Shown: positions 27,414 through 36,796 of the stretch, one piece after another | Numbering within the stretch: the first letter of the stretch is position 1 | Layout of the letters: the number at the start of each line of letters is the position of its first letter | Assembly: GCF_001311925.1 (NCBI RefSeq) | Contig: NZ_BBCG01000031.1 | Location: 1-40,143, forward strand | Direction: 5' to 3' | Length of the DNA: 40,143 bases | Source of the DNA: Cellulosilyticum ruminicola JCM 14822 | GTDB lineage: Bacteria > Bacillota > Clostridia > Lachnospirales > Cellulosilyticaceae | Translations under genes and position numbers: made by a program | The notes under the pieces: generated by a model | The model's input: only the letters and a program-made list of their open reading frames with translations | Databases searched by the model: none | Told to the model about the DNA's origin: nothing

Positions 27414-28211
27414 TTAATTACTAAATCCAAAAACCTTTTTGATTCGGTCTACAATATTATGACTTGTATTTAAATCAATATAAGCGACTTCTTCTCCTAA
27501 AACACGTCTTGCAATATTTCTAAATGCCTTACCTGCTAAAGAAGTTCCTTCTGCTGTTGCTGGTTCTCCTTTATTGGTTGTAATAACGATATTTTCATCA
27601 TCTGGTACAACACCAATAAGTCCTACTGCTAAAAATCCTACTACATCTTCTACAGCCATCATGTCACCGCGTTTTACCATATGCATACGGACACGATTAA
27701 TAATAAGATGCATATTGGACACACCATTAGACTCTAAAAGTCCGATAATACGATCTGCATCCCTTACAGCTGATACTTCAGGTGTTGTAACAATAAGCGC
27801 ACGGTCAGCACCAGCTATAGCATTTTTAAATCCTTGTTCAATCCCAGCAGGACAATCCACTAATACATAGTCAAAATCCTCTCTAAGTGTATCACATAAC
27901 TTTTTCATTTGTTCAGGACTTACTGCATTCTTATCTCTTGTTTGAGCTGCTGGCAATAAATAAAGCCCTTCAAATCTTTTATCTTTAATTAATGCTTGAT
28001 TTAATCTGCATCTGCCTTCTACGACATCAACAAGGTCACATACAATACGATTTTCAAGTCCCATAACCACATCGAGATTTCTAAGCCCGATATCCGCATC
28101 AATTAACACTACACGTTTTCCTTGTAATGCTAATGCTGTTCCTACATTGGCTGAAGTTGTTGTCTTACCAACTCCACCTTTACCTGAGGTAATTACTATT
28201 ACTTCACTCAT
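27414..28211 (-). CDS. minD: Septum site-determining ATPase MinD
   Basis: Membrane-binding ATPase that recruits MinC. The 265-residue product has the deviant Walker A KGGVGKTT (residues 11-18), VVLIDADIGLRNLDVVMGLE, VLVDCPAGIE and an amphipathic C-terminal membrane helix, VDRIKKVFGFSN. It lies between minC and minE in an intact frame. A MinE-bearing set suggests the oscillating type of Min system, unlike Bacillus subtilis, which uses DivIVA/MinJ. Confidence 0.95.
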   Translation of the reverse strand: MSEVIVITSGKGGVGKTTTSANVGTALALQGKRVVLIDADIGLRNLDVVMGLENRIVCDLVDVVEGRCRLNQALIKDKRFEGLYLLPAAQTRDKNAVSPEQMKKLCDTLREDFDYVLVDCPAGIEQGFKNAIAGADRALIVTTPEVSAVRDADRIIGLLESNGVSNMHLIINRVRMHMVKRGDMMAVEDVVGFLAVGLIGVVPDDENIVITTNKGEPATAEGTSLAGKAFRNIARRVLGEEVAYIDLNTSHNIVDRIKKVFGFSN

Positions 28212-28242
28212 CTTAAGTCCCCCATTACGTTTAGTTTTAGTT

Positions 28243-28935
28243 TTATTTTAACATATGATTTAATGTTTTTAAATCAATTTGATCCATATAAATTTGCCCG
28301 TCTTGTAAGTAAGCAATAAGTGGACCATTTTCACTTTTTCTATAAAGCGCTTCTGCATCACCTTCTGGCGCTTTAGCAATCACACTTCGAATTCCTATTT
28401 GGATTGGTGCCATAGAAGTGCTTACAATAAAAGGATGCGGTACTTTTTCATCTAAGCCTGCACACACTTTTCCTTTAAGAGCGCCAAGTATAATGACATT
28501 CCCCCCAGCACTAATGAGTCCTCCTGGATTCACATCTCCTAAGACCACTACATTTCCTCTATATTCAATATGATGTCCTGAACGTACTATGCCATAGTGG
28601 AAATGTGTCATAGAGCCTTCAAAACTACGTAGTTGCTCTCTTACCCATAACATCTCCGTTTTTTCTTCTTTTATTTCACCTTCAAAAGGATGAATAAAAG
28701 AAATATGAATACTTTCTTGATTAGTTAAGATTTCTAAAAGTTTTCCTTGTTCTCTTTCGCTTAACACTCTTCCTTTGAAACGTACACTAACCTTAGTTCC
28801 TTTAAAGAATTTTTTAGATTCTTCAAGTTTTGCTTTAAAGTGTTGTAACACTATTTCAAAATCTGCTTTTGGGTCAATAAATACAATGATTCCATCTACT
28901 GTTCCTTTAAAAACAACAAGATTTTCCTCCCTCAT
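28243..28935 (-). CDS. minC: Septum formation inhibitor MinC
   Basis: Blocks FtsZ assembly away from midcell. The 230-residue protein has an N-terminal domain (about 1-100) and the C-terminal beta-helix that binds MinD, with GNVVVLGDVNPGGLISAGGN and VIILGALKGKVCAG. GGGGGAAGAG precedes the start. It lies 10 bp after the PBP2 gene. Confidence 0.92.
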   Translation of the reverse strand: MREENLVVFKGTVDGIIVFIDPKADFEIVLQHFKAKLEESKKFFKGTKVSVRFKGRVLSEREQGKLLEILTNQESIHISFIHPFEGEIKEEKTEMLWVREQLRSFEGSMTHFHYGIVRSGHHIEYRGNVVVLGDVNPGGLISAGGNVIILGALKGKVCAGLDEKVPHPFIVSTSMAPIQIGIRSVIAKAPEGDAEALYRKSENGPLIAYLQDGQIYMDQIDLKTLNHMLK

Positions 28936-28945
28936 CTCTTCCCCC

Positions 28946-31900
28946 TTATTCCATCCATGTATTTGCTAAGGTGATACTCTCTTGTTGGTTTTGTAATCCA
29001 AAATAACTAGATAGCATATCGTTTGCAATTAATGTACTATATCTACCTAATCCATCTGCATTATAAATTGCCACAATGAGTGCAACTTCAGGTTTTTCAT
29101 AAGGTGCAAATGCCACTATATAATTATGCTCATGACTACCTTCCTCAGCCGTTCCAGTTTTAGCTGCTATTTTAAAAGGAAGATTATCAAATTGCCCTTT
29201 TGCTGTTCCTTCTTCACCTGTTGTAACAGTTAACATACCTTCTTGAACAGCCTTTATATTCTCATAGCTGAGCCCTAAAACCTCTTCTTTTCCTGCATTT
29301 CCACCTTGAATAAGTGTAAGTGGCTGCAATTTCTTGCCATTAGCAAGGGCCGCTACATATCTTAATACTTGAAGAGGTGAAAATGCATTATATCCTTGAC
29401 CAATAGCTGTTCTTACGGTAATGCCCTCTGTCCAATTTAATTCTACACCATTTAGCAAGTTATTGACAATTACATTTAACAAATTTTGTCTAACTTTTGT
29501 TAGAAGTTTCTTCCTTATTTCTTTTTCCTGATCATCTAAATATTTTATTTGCATTTCTAGCTGTTTAGCATCCTCATTTTTGCCATCCTGCCTAATTAAT
29601 TGTCTATAAGTTTTTAAAAGTGCATTCTCATAAGCATCTAATAAAGTGTTTGTATCTATTTCATCTAATACTTTCTCAATTGCCGCATCAGATGTATGCG
29701 CTGTACCTTTTTCAACTAAATTACAAACAGCCTTATAAACACTTTCATTACGACTGCCAAAATTTTTATTAAAAATCACCTCTCGTGTTAGCTGCTTAGT
29801 TAAATCCTTTTGATGCATTACCACATAATCTTTTACCTGCTTTGTCATTTCACTTAATAACGCATCATAATGTTTTTTTAAAGTCTCTTGTAGTACAGGG
29901 ACAACATATATCTTTAGTTGCTGATTATACAAGGTGCTTGCCATCTCATCCTTTATATTTTCATCTGCTAGATTAAAAGATTTGTTAACTTCTACTATTT
30001 CATTCGCAATCATTTCTTTTTGCTTAGATTGACTAGCCGATGCAAACTGCTGCAACAGCTGTCCTATCTTATTTTCTACTACAATATCAGGTACTGAAGG
30101 ATTCGGCATCAGCTCTTCTAGCTCTATACCTGTAGATTCAGTTAATCCTAATGTCTTCATATATTTACTTAGAATATTAATACCATCTTCTTCTCCATCT
30201 AACCGGTGGGCCACTTCATAGAAATAATAGTTACAAGATGCACCTATAGCTCCTTTTAAATCTAAAGGACCATGTCCTTTTCCTGTATTCGTGTAATACC
30301 AACATTTAGGATAAGGCTTACCTGCTTCTTTGTAAATTCCCACATCATCAATAACTGTTTCAGGTTTTATAACACCTTCTTCCAAACCTGCTAAAGCTGT
30401 TATCATCTTAAAAGTTGAACCTGGTGCCTTGAGTGTTTTCAGTGAACGTTGCCACAAAAGACTTCTAGGATCTGTATTAAGCTTTTCAAAATACTTATTA
30501 GACTGGGCAGACATTTGATTATTATCATAAGAAGGATAATCTATTAAACTTAAAACTTCCCCGCTCCGTATATCTACCATAGCCGCAACACAGTTAAAAG
30601 GATCGATATTCATCTGTCCTGGCGTAAGTGTTCCTTCTTCTAATTGTTTAATAAAAAGAGCATCTAAATCAATTTTTTCCTCACTTTCTACTAAAGTTTG
30701 CTCATTTTTATCAAACTTTAACACACCTAATTCATTTAAAGCTAATAATACTTCATGAATAAATGCTTCTCCATGAGGAGCTTCTGCCATCTTATTGATT
30801 ACAATCTCTTCTTCGCTAATCTTCTGACGCATCAATGGATCGATTTGCTTATAGGCCTCTTCAACACTTTTTATAAGTACATTTAAATGTACAGTGTCTT
30901 TCCCACTGCTTTCAAATGATAAATGATGAGTTTTAATAAGTGCTACTAGCATATCATATCCACTGACATTATAAAGCTGTGGAGATTTTAATTTCAAAAC
31001 AAGTGCTTCTTTTAATCTATTTTCTACAGCTTTATAAACATCTTGCTGCAAAGTAGCATCAATAGTCAAATAAATATCTTCACCCTTTTCACTAGGAATC
31101 TCACTTATTTTTTGTCTTTGACGTCCCATATTGTCTACTTCAATAGTTGCACTTCCCTTTTTGCCTTTTAAAACTTCTTCAAAACTTTTTTCAACACCCA
31201 TTTGTCCTACTTCATCTGACAACCCATAACCTTGATTTTTTAGATTTTCATATTGATTTTGTGTCAGCCCGCTTGTATATCCTATAATGTTACTCATCAT
31301 ATTCCCTAAAGGATAAAAGCGTTTCTCCTCTAAGTTTATAACTAAATTAGGAAATCTATCTTCATATTCATTTAAATAACTTATAGTTTCTTCTGAAATA
31401 TCTTTAGCCAGACAAACATCCTCATACTTTCTATAGGCATGGCTATAAATTTGACTTCTAAGTGCAATGAGCTGACGTGCCTTATAGGTGTTAATGATTT
31501 AGGAATCTTAAAAATATTTTCCAAGTAATTTATCATTTCATCAGCTGTATACGTTAATAATATTTTTCGTTGTGCTTCATTATTATATGGAATTTGATAA
31601 GTAAATTGGTTTAAAAGATTTTTCCCTTTCGTATAATGAAAAGGTCTATTTAAAGAAATGGGAACTTCGTCAATAAAAGTATCTCCATTATTTCCAAGTA
31701 AATAAATAAGTTGTAATAAAAGTGTATTAAGCTCTGTATCACTTAAGTTACCTAAAGCAGTGTAATAAAGATTTGAAATGGATTGATTAGTTGCTAATGG
31801 TTTCCCATAGCGATCGTAAATCTGTCCTCGCTGGGCAAGTAATGTTATTTGCTTCTGAGTAGTCTGACGCATGTCTTCTACGTAAGTTTCATGTAAAATA

Positions 31901-32034
31901 ATTTGTAATTGATAAAAACGTACAATTAAAGCAATAAAACAAATCACCACAGCTACTCCCATACCCCAAATACGCCTATTTTCATTGGTTTTTTTAGAGT
32001 AAAAAAAGAGTAGCCTGCTTAATTTCTTATGCAT
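28946..32034 (-). CDS. Large class B penicillin-binding protein 2 (MrdA-type), one frameshift
   Basis: Transpeptidase of the Rod system. Two frames join near 31483: adding one A gives SLTPIKARQLIALRSQIY and an unbroken 1029-residue protein. It has a membrane anchor at about 25-48, the non-catalytic N-terminal dimerisation part (QRGQIYDRYGKPLATN, then GYTSGLT), and the transpeptidase motifs S-x-x-K in APGSTFKMI (about residue 540), S-x-N in GASCNYYFYE (about 600), and K-T-G in AAKTGTAEEG (about 960). The spacing between S-x-N and K-T-G is about 360 residues, roughly twice the usual, because of a long helical insertion. AGGGAGGAG precedes the start at 32034. It is in an operon with mreBCD and rodA. 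Confidence 0.9.
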
Positions 32035-32048
32035 AGCTACTCCTCCCT

Positions 32049-32559
32049 TTAAAAGATATTTCTTGTTTTGCGTTCGCTCATTTCTAGCTTTTCATTAATT
32101 AAATATGTGATTTGATAAGCAATTAAAGATAAAGTAATTGTATAAATCATTTCAGGTATAGCAATAGACTTCATAAAGAAAATAATATTTAATTTACCAC
32201 GAAGCATAAATGAAAATATGCAAGTTATACTATAAAACAAACTACTACATAAAGTACAAATAAAAGGTAAAATAAAGTTTTCACGATAAAAGTTTTTGTT
32301 AAACGTACCACATACATAACCAATAAGTCCATATATAATAGCTGTCGGTCCAACTGTCATACTGAAGCTTAAATCATGTAATAATCCTGCTACGATTCCA
32401 ATAATGCTACCTTCTTTATTACCACGAAGAAGAGCAAAAGACACTATTAACATAATCATAAAATTAGGTGCAACATTACCAATTTTTTAAATACTGAAAT
32501 AATGTAGCACTTAAAATATGTACCACAACTAATAGGGTACCAATGACAAATGAACGCAT
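32049..32559 (-). CDS. mreD: Rod shape-determining protein MreD, one frameshift
   Basis: Polytopic membrane protein of the Rod complex. A first frame reads MRSFVIGTLLVVVHILSATL from ATG 32559, and it shifts in a T6 run at 32483-32488 (plus strand). Removing one base gives YLKIGNVAPNFMIMLIVSF and a 169-residue protein, normal for MreD, with about five membrane segments. The AAGGAGAG site for the start lies in the end of mreC. Neighbours mreC and PBP2 confirm the call. Confidence 0.88.
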
Positions 32560-32562
32560 AAT

Positions 32563-33407
32563 CTACTCTCCTTGTTTATAGTTAATGACTAAAACATTTT
32601 TTAAATGTTTAAAATCTACGTAAGGTTTAATATAAGCGTATCGTGTAAGCCCATTCTTCCCATCTGCAACTTCTTCTACTGTCCCTATTGGAATGCCTGG
32701 AGGATAAATTGAACTTAAATGTGATGTTACAATTTGATCCCCTTTAATAACTTCTGATTCCACATTAATTTCAAGTACACATAGTCCTTCATTTACCAGT
32801 TCAATATCACCATTTACGATACCTACATCACCAGTACGTGCAACTTCCGCACTTACTGAACTTCGGTCATCTATGATAGAAAGTACCTTTGAACTATTTG
32901 CTGTCGTACTTGTAGAAGTGAGCTCTGAAGCTTCCCAAACATGCCCTACAAGGCCCCCATTAGCTAAAATAACACTATTTTCTTTTACACCTCTAGCAGT
33001 GCCTTTATCAATAGTAATTACTTTATACCAATTGCTAGAATCTTTGCCAATCACATTGGCACCTATACCCTCGTAAGTTTGATATAGGTTTTTCATTTCT
33101 AGAAGTTGTTTAAGATTTTTATTTTCTTCTTCATACTGAGATAAAATTGTATTTTCATAGAACAACTTTTCATTTGTTTCTTTTAAATTCTTATTTTCTG
33201 TACGCAAAGCATCAATTTCCCCGAAATATCCAAAGAAATTAGTGGTTTTATCGATTACAAAGGTAATTCCTTTTTGAATCGGCATAAGTACAAAGTTTAC
33301 ACCTGTACTTAAAACTGGAATTTGAAAGGCTTTTCCTACTATAAGAACCGCTATAACAACTCCACCTACTATGATTCCTACTTTTTTAATTTTTTATCAA
33401 GTTTCAA
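32563..33407 (-). CDS. mreC: Rod shape-determining protein MreC, one frameshift
   Basis: Bitopic scaffold that activates PBP2/RodA from outside the membrane. The main frame has the coiled coil (EIDALRTENKNLKETNEKL, about 65-105) and the beta-rich domain with NVIGKDSSNWYKVITIDKGT. The N-terminal anchor lies in another frame: TTG at 33407 gives MKLDKKLKK, then adding one A in the run at 33382-33387 leads to VGIIVGGVVIAVLIVGKAF, the membrane helix. The repaired length is 281 residues. The TTG start is supported by AGGGGAGAG upstream. It follows mreB by about 17 bp. Confidence 0.88.
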
Positions 33408-33424
33408 GGCACTCTCCCCTTGTT

Positions 33425-34435
33425 TTATTTATCATCAGCAAAGATAGCTGACCACTTTTCAATATCCTCTAATGCATAACCTGTTCCTTTTGCTACACAG
33501 TCAAGTGGATCCTCTGCAATTTTAACCGGCATACCTGTTTCAAGGCTGATAAGTGTATCAAGACCTGTTAAAAGAGCCCCTCCACCTGTAAGCATGATAC
33601 CACTTTCCATAATATCAGCAGCCAGTTCTGGTGGTGTTTTTTCAAGTGTCATTTTAATTGCATCAATGATTGCATTAACTGGCTCTTTGATTGCTTCTGT
33701 TACTTCTGTTGATGTAATCGTTAATACTTTTGGAAGACCAGTTACAAGGTCACGTCCTCTGATTTCCATTGTTTCATCTTCACCGTTTGGATAAGCTGCC
33801 CCAATGTTGATTTTAATTTGTTCTGCTGTTCTTTCACCAATCATTAAATTGTATTCACGTTTAATGTAAGAAACGATGTACTCATCAAATTCATCACCAG
33901 CAATACGAAGTGATTTACTTGCTACAATACCGCCTAATGAAATAACTGCGACGTCTGTTGTTCCGCCACCAATATCAACTACCATGTTTCCTGTTGGTTC
34001 TTCAACACGAAGATGTGCACCAATAGCTGCTGCCATAGGTTCTTCCATGATAAGTGCTTTTTTAGCTCCTGCTTTTTCTGTTGCTTCTTCAACGGCACGT
34101 TTTTCTACAGATGTAACACCTGATGGTACACAAACGATTACACGTGGTTTTGAAGAAAATAATGATTGTTTATATGCTTTGCCAATAAAGTAACGAAGCA
34201 TAGCTGATGTTGTAGCGAAGTCTGCAATAACACCATCTTTAAGTGGTCTAATCGCTACAATATTTCCAGGTGTTCTACCAATCATTTGTTTCGCTTCATC
34301 ACCTACTGCGAGAACCTCATTAGTTTTTTCTTTAATTGCAACTACTGATGGTTCATTTACAACAATACCTTTCCCTTTTACAAAAACTAGAGTGTTGGCT
34401 GTTCCAAGGTCAATACCCATATCTTTTCCAAACAT
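33425..34435 (-). CDS. mreB: MreB actin-like cell-shape protein
   Basis: Actin homologue that directs the Rod complex around the cell. The 336-residue product has [20 protein letters not shown] at the N-terminus, phosphate-binding blocks [17 protein letters not shown] and [20 protein letters not shown], and C-terminal [26 protein letters not shown] precedes the start. The frame is intact, unlike mreC, mreD, PBP2 and rodA downstream. Confidence 0.95.
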   Translation of the reverse strand: MFGKDMGIDLGTANTLVFVKGKGIVVNEPSVVAIKEKTNEVLAVGDEAKQMIGRTPGNIVAIRPLKDGVIADFATTSAMLRYFIGKAYKQSLFSSKPRVIVCVPSGVTSVEKRAVEEATEKAGAKKALIMEEPMAAAIGAHLRVEEPTGNMVVDIGGGTTDVAVISLGGIVASKSLRIAGDEFDEYIVSYIKREYNLMIGERTAEQIKINIGAAYPNGEDETMEIRGRDLVTGLPKVLTITSTEVTEAIKEPVNAIIDAIKMTLEKTPPELAADIMESGIMLTGGGALLTGLDTLISLETGMPVKIAEDPLDCVAKGTGYALEDIEKWSAIFADDK

Positions 34436-34537
34436 TATATATTCCTCCTACATTAAATCTATATCATTGTTTATGGTCATTTTTTAACAAAATCTCATAT
34501 TTACCATAATAACCTTTTTTTAATCGCTTTTCAACAA

Positions 34538-35239
34538 TTACAGATAACTTTCTTCTTTTAAGCTGCAATAAATTCCATCCCCTATAATAATATGGTCTAA
34601 AAGCGGAATACCTATGATGTCGCCAGCCTGTTTTAAACGGCCTGTAATTTGGCAATCTTCTTCACTTGGGGTAGGGTCTCCACTAGGATGATTATGAAGC
34701 GCTATAATACTATGTGCAGACCTTTGAACTGCACATTTATATACTTCTCTTGGGTGTACAATAGACGCAGTTAAACTCCCTGTAGAAATCACTTCATTTC
34801 CCAGCATTTTACACTTAGCATCTAAGAAAACAATAATAAAACATTCTTCTCTTTTATGTCTTAATTCTTCCATAAAATAATCTGCAATTGAAGCTGGTGA
34901 ATTTGCTTTTTGTCCTTGTTTATAACGAGTCTTAACCATACGCTTACATAAGTCTACTAAAGCTAGTATTTGAATAGCCTTAACCTGTCCTATTCCTGAG
35001 ATTTTTTGAAGCTCTTCATAAGAAAACTGGTATAGCGTAAGCAGTGATGGTTGTTTGCCATTTAACGGTGCTTCTTGAAAGTAAGTTAAAAGTGTTCTTG
35101 AAAGTTCCATAACATTCATTTTACTAGTACCTGTACGTAACAAAATAGCTAATAGCTCTGTATCTGTTAAAGCGCTACTCCCATAATGCTGAAATTTTTC
35201 GTAAGGTCTTTCTTCTATGGGATAATCTTGCATCTTCAA
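34538..35239 (-). CDS. radC: RadC family (UPF0758) JAMM-domain protein
   Basis: About 233 residues: N-terminal helix-hairpin-helix-like region (SALTDTELLAILLRTGT, YEELQKISGIGQVKA) and C-terminal MPN/JAMM domain with the metal site HNHPSGDPTPSEED. The family was once thought to be in DNA repair but its role is not established. The start is uncertain: TTG 35239 or ATG 35233 follow AAAGGGG and give MKMQDYPIEERPYEKF, which fits the family; ATG 35248 abuts that site. It precedes mreB, as in Bacillus subtilis (maf-radC-mreB). Confidence 0.85.
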   Translation of the reverse strand: MKMQDYPIEERPYEKFQHYGSSALTDTELLAILLRTGTSKMNVMELSRTLLTYFQEAPLNGKQPSLLTLYQFSYEELQKISGIGQVKAIQILALVDLCKRMVKTRYKQGQKANSPASIADYFMEELRHKREECFIIVFLDAKCKMLGNEVISTGSLTASIVHPREVYKCAVQRSAHSIIALHNHPSGDPTPSEEDCQITGRLKQAGDIIGIPLLDHIIIGDGIYCSLKEESYL

Positions 35240-35336
35240 ATTGCTCATCCCCTTTATACATATTACTGGCTGCTTAAAAATATTAATGCATGTTTCATTT
35301 TTCAATTCCTTTTAATACTTGCCTTACTTATTTTAT

Positions 35337-35364
35337 TTTATACATTTATTTTGGCTCATCACAA
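35337..35364 (-). promoter_or_regulatory. Possible hybrid promoter formed by the ISL3 end
   Basis: On the minus strand: -35 TTGTGA (35359-35364, inside the IS terminal repeat), 16-bp spacer, -10 TATAAA (35337-35342, outside the IS). It would read out of the element into radC-mreBCD. The -35 matches four of six bases and the -10 five of six. Confidence 0.4.
35345..35352. repeat. ISL3 target site duplication TTTATTTT, left copy
   Basis: TTTATTTT flanks the element on both sides (also 36639-36646). Eight bases is the usual duplication length of the ISL3 family. Confidence 0.8.
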
Positions 35365-36638
35365 AAATGTGTTCTTGACAGCCTAATTATTAAGTAAAAA
35401 CTCACTATTACATTCTAGATAAATACGATGCTCTTAACTTTGTCTATTTCTTAAGAAATAACTTCTACGTTGAAGTGCTTTGATTTTATTATTTTTACCT
35501 TCAACAGCAACATTTGTAAAACGGCATTGATGATAGTTGGCAATTTCATGGCATTTGTTTTATTGTTATAATCATACCATTCAATTAGAGCTTCTTTAAA
35601 CCAATAAGATTCTTTTAATTCAAAGTTGTAGGATTCTTTCAAGCAAAGTTTGTTCAGCCTTAGTAAGAGAATCATTACGTCTTTCTAAAAGTTTCTTGTT
35701 TTGTTTAAGAAATTTAGATTGGTAAGTATTTAATTTTTTACTAACTCTTTTTCGAATTGAATGTAAAGCATCTGTTATATAACGATTTACATGAAAGCAA
35801 TCTGCTATGCGAATAGCGGTAGGAAAAACTTCTTTAACAAAGTTATGATAAATTTTTGCTAGATTCATCACTACTGCAAAAGGTGACACTATATTAACAA
35901 TCTCACATAGATTTTTATTAGTGATTAATTCATCATACTTACGTCCACGAACAACTGTTAAAAGTGCACCATTTCTTAAATCATAAATACCAGTGTTGTA
36001 AGTATGTCCTTTTCTAATCACAAAATCATCAATACCAATAGCAAGTTTAGAACTATTGATAGCAGTATCTAAAACTTGATTTTGCATAATAGGAATTATA
36101 GTAGATAAAGCTTCTTTAATAAAACGTTCACCAGAAGTATATGGTACGTTAAGATTTTTCACAGAATGCTTAACAGTTCCACCGTCAATAGACTTGACTA
36201 ATTTATTTTTGAAGGCATTAGTATACTTAGATTTAGTTTTTTCAAAGCTATACTCCCAAGTAAAATTTAAGCCGCATTCACTACAAGTTAATCTAATAGT
36301 CTGTAAAATGAGTATCGTATAATTTTCAAATAAATTAAGGTGTCTTACATGTCTAGGTTTAGATTTACCATGTCTGATAGTATAGATATTTCCACAGATA
36401 GAACATGACTGATGTAAATCTGTAGGTTCTAAGGTAATATACACTGTATTTTCAATAGGTTCAGTAATATGAGTAATAAATACCCCTTGAAGATTTAATA
36501 GTGTATTAATATCATGTAAGTGCATCTGAAGTTCTCCGTATTTAAGTTTGTTCGCACTTACTAGAGTATATGACACCAGATGTATTTTTTATCTGTAAAA
36601 TTTGGTATTTAGTCCAGCACAGTTCATGGTGATGAACC
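35353..36638 (-). mobile_element. Degenerate ISL3-family insertion sequence (1286 bp)
   Basis: Ends are set by imperfect terminal inverted repeats: left GGCTCATCACAAAAATGTG (35353-35371) against the inverted right end GGTTCATCACCATGAACTGTG (36618-36638), and by 8-bp TTTATTTT duplications outside. It carries one ISL3-type transposase that is now a pseudogene. It lies between the cellulase and radC and separates radC from its former upstream sequence. Confidence 0.85.
35434..36525 (-). pseudogene. ISL3-family transposase, frameshifted and mutated
   Basis: Start at ATG 36525, with CGGAGA seven bases upstream. The product has an N-terminal zinc-binding region (CSICG and CSECG), the first catalytic Asp block AIGIDDFVIRKGH, and DCFHVNRYI. 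The second acidic position, usually in a MDMS-like motif, reads VVMNLAKIYHNFV, so Asp has become Asn. The frame breaks at about 35631, shifts again near 35543, and the last piece gives VEGKNNKIKALQRRSYF with the expected catalytic Glu, ending at the TAA 35434-35436. With the active-site change the enzyme is very probably inactive. Confidence 0.87.
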
Positions 36639-36646
36639 TTTATTTT
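36639..36646. repeat. ISL3 target site duplication TTTATTTT, right copy
   Basis: Same 8-mer as 35345-35352, directly outside the right terminal repeat. Confidence 0.8.
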
Positions 36647-36735
36647 GTTACATTATTTAAATTTTTACAAAACAGTCTAGCAATAATCCTGTAATAATAG
36701 TTTAGCCTATATAAAATTTTTATATACACATACAC

Positions 36736-36773
36736 AAATAGAGTAGTGGATTAAAAACTCCACTACTCTATTT
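36736..36773 (-). terminator. Hairpin terminator after the cellulase
   Basis: Perfect 15-bp stem AAATAGAGTAGTGGA with TCCACTACTCTATTT and an 8-nt loop, about 25 bp after the cellulase stop. The U-tract is short (three T). Confidence 0.7.
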
Positions 36774-36796
36774 ACACACTACGTTATGCTACTTAT

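Noticed and set aside
34464-34655. 63-codon frame between mreB and radC on the minus strand
   Set aside because: It overlaps the radC end in another frame, with no family resemblance and no supported start.
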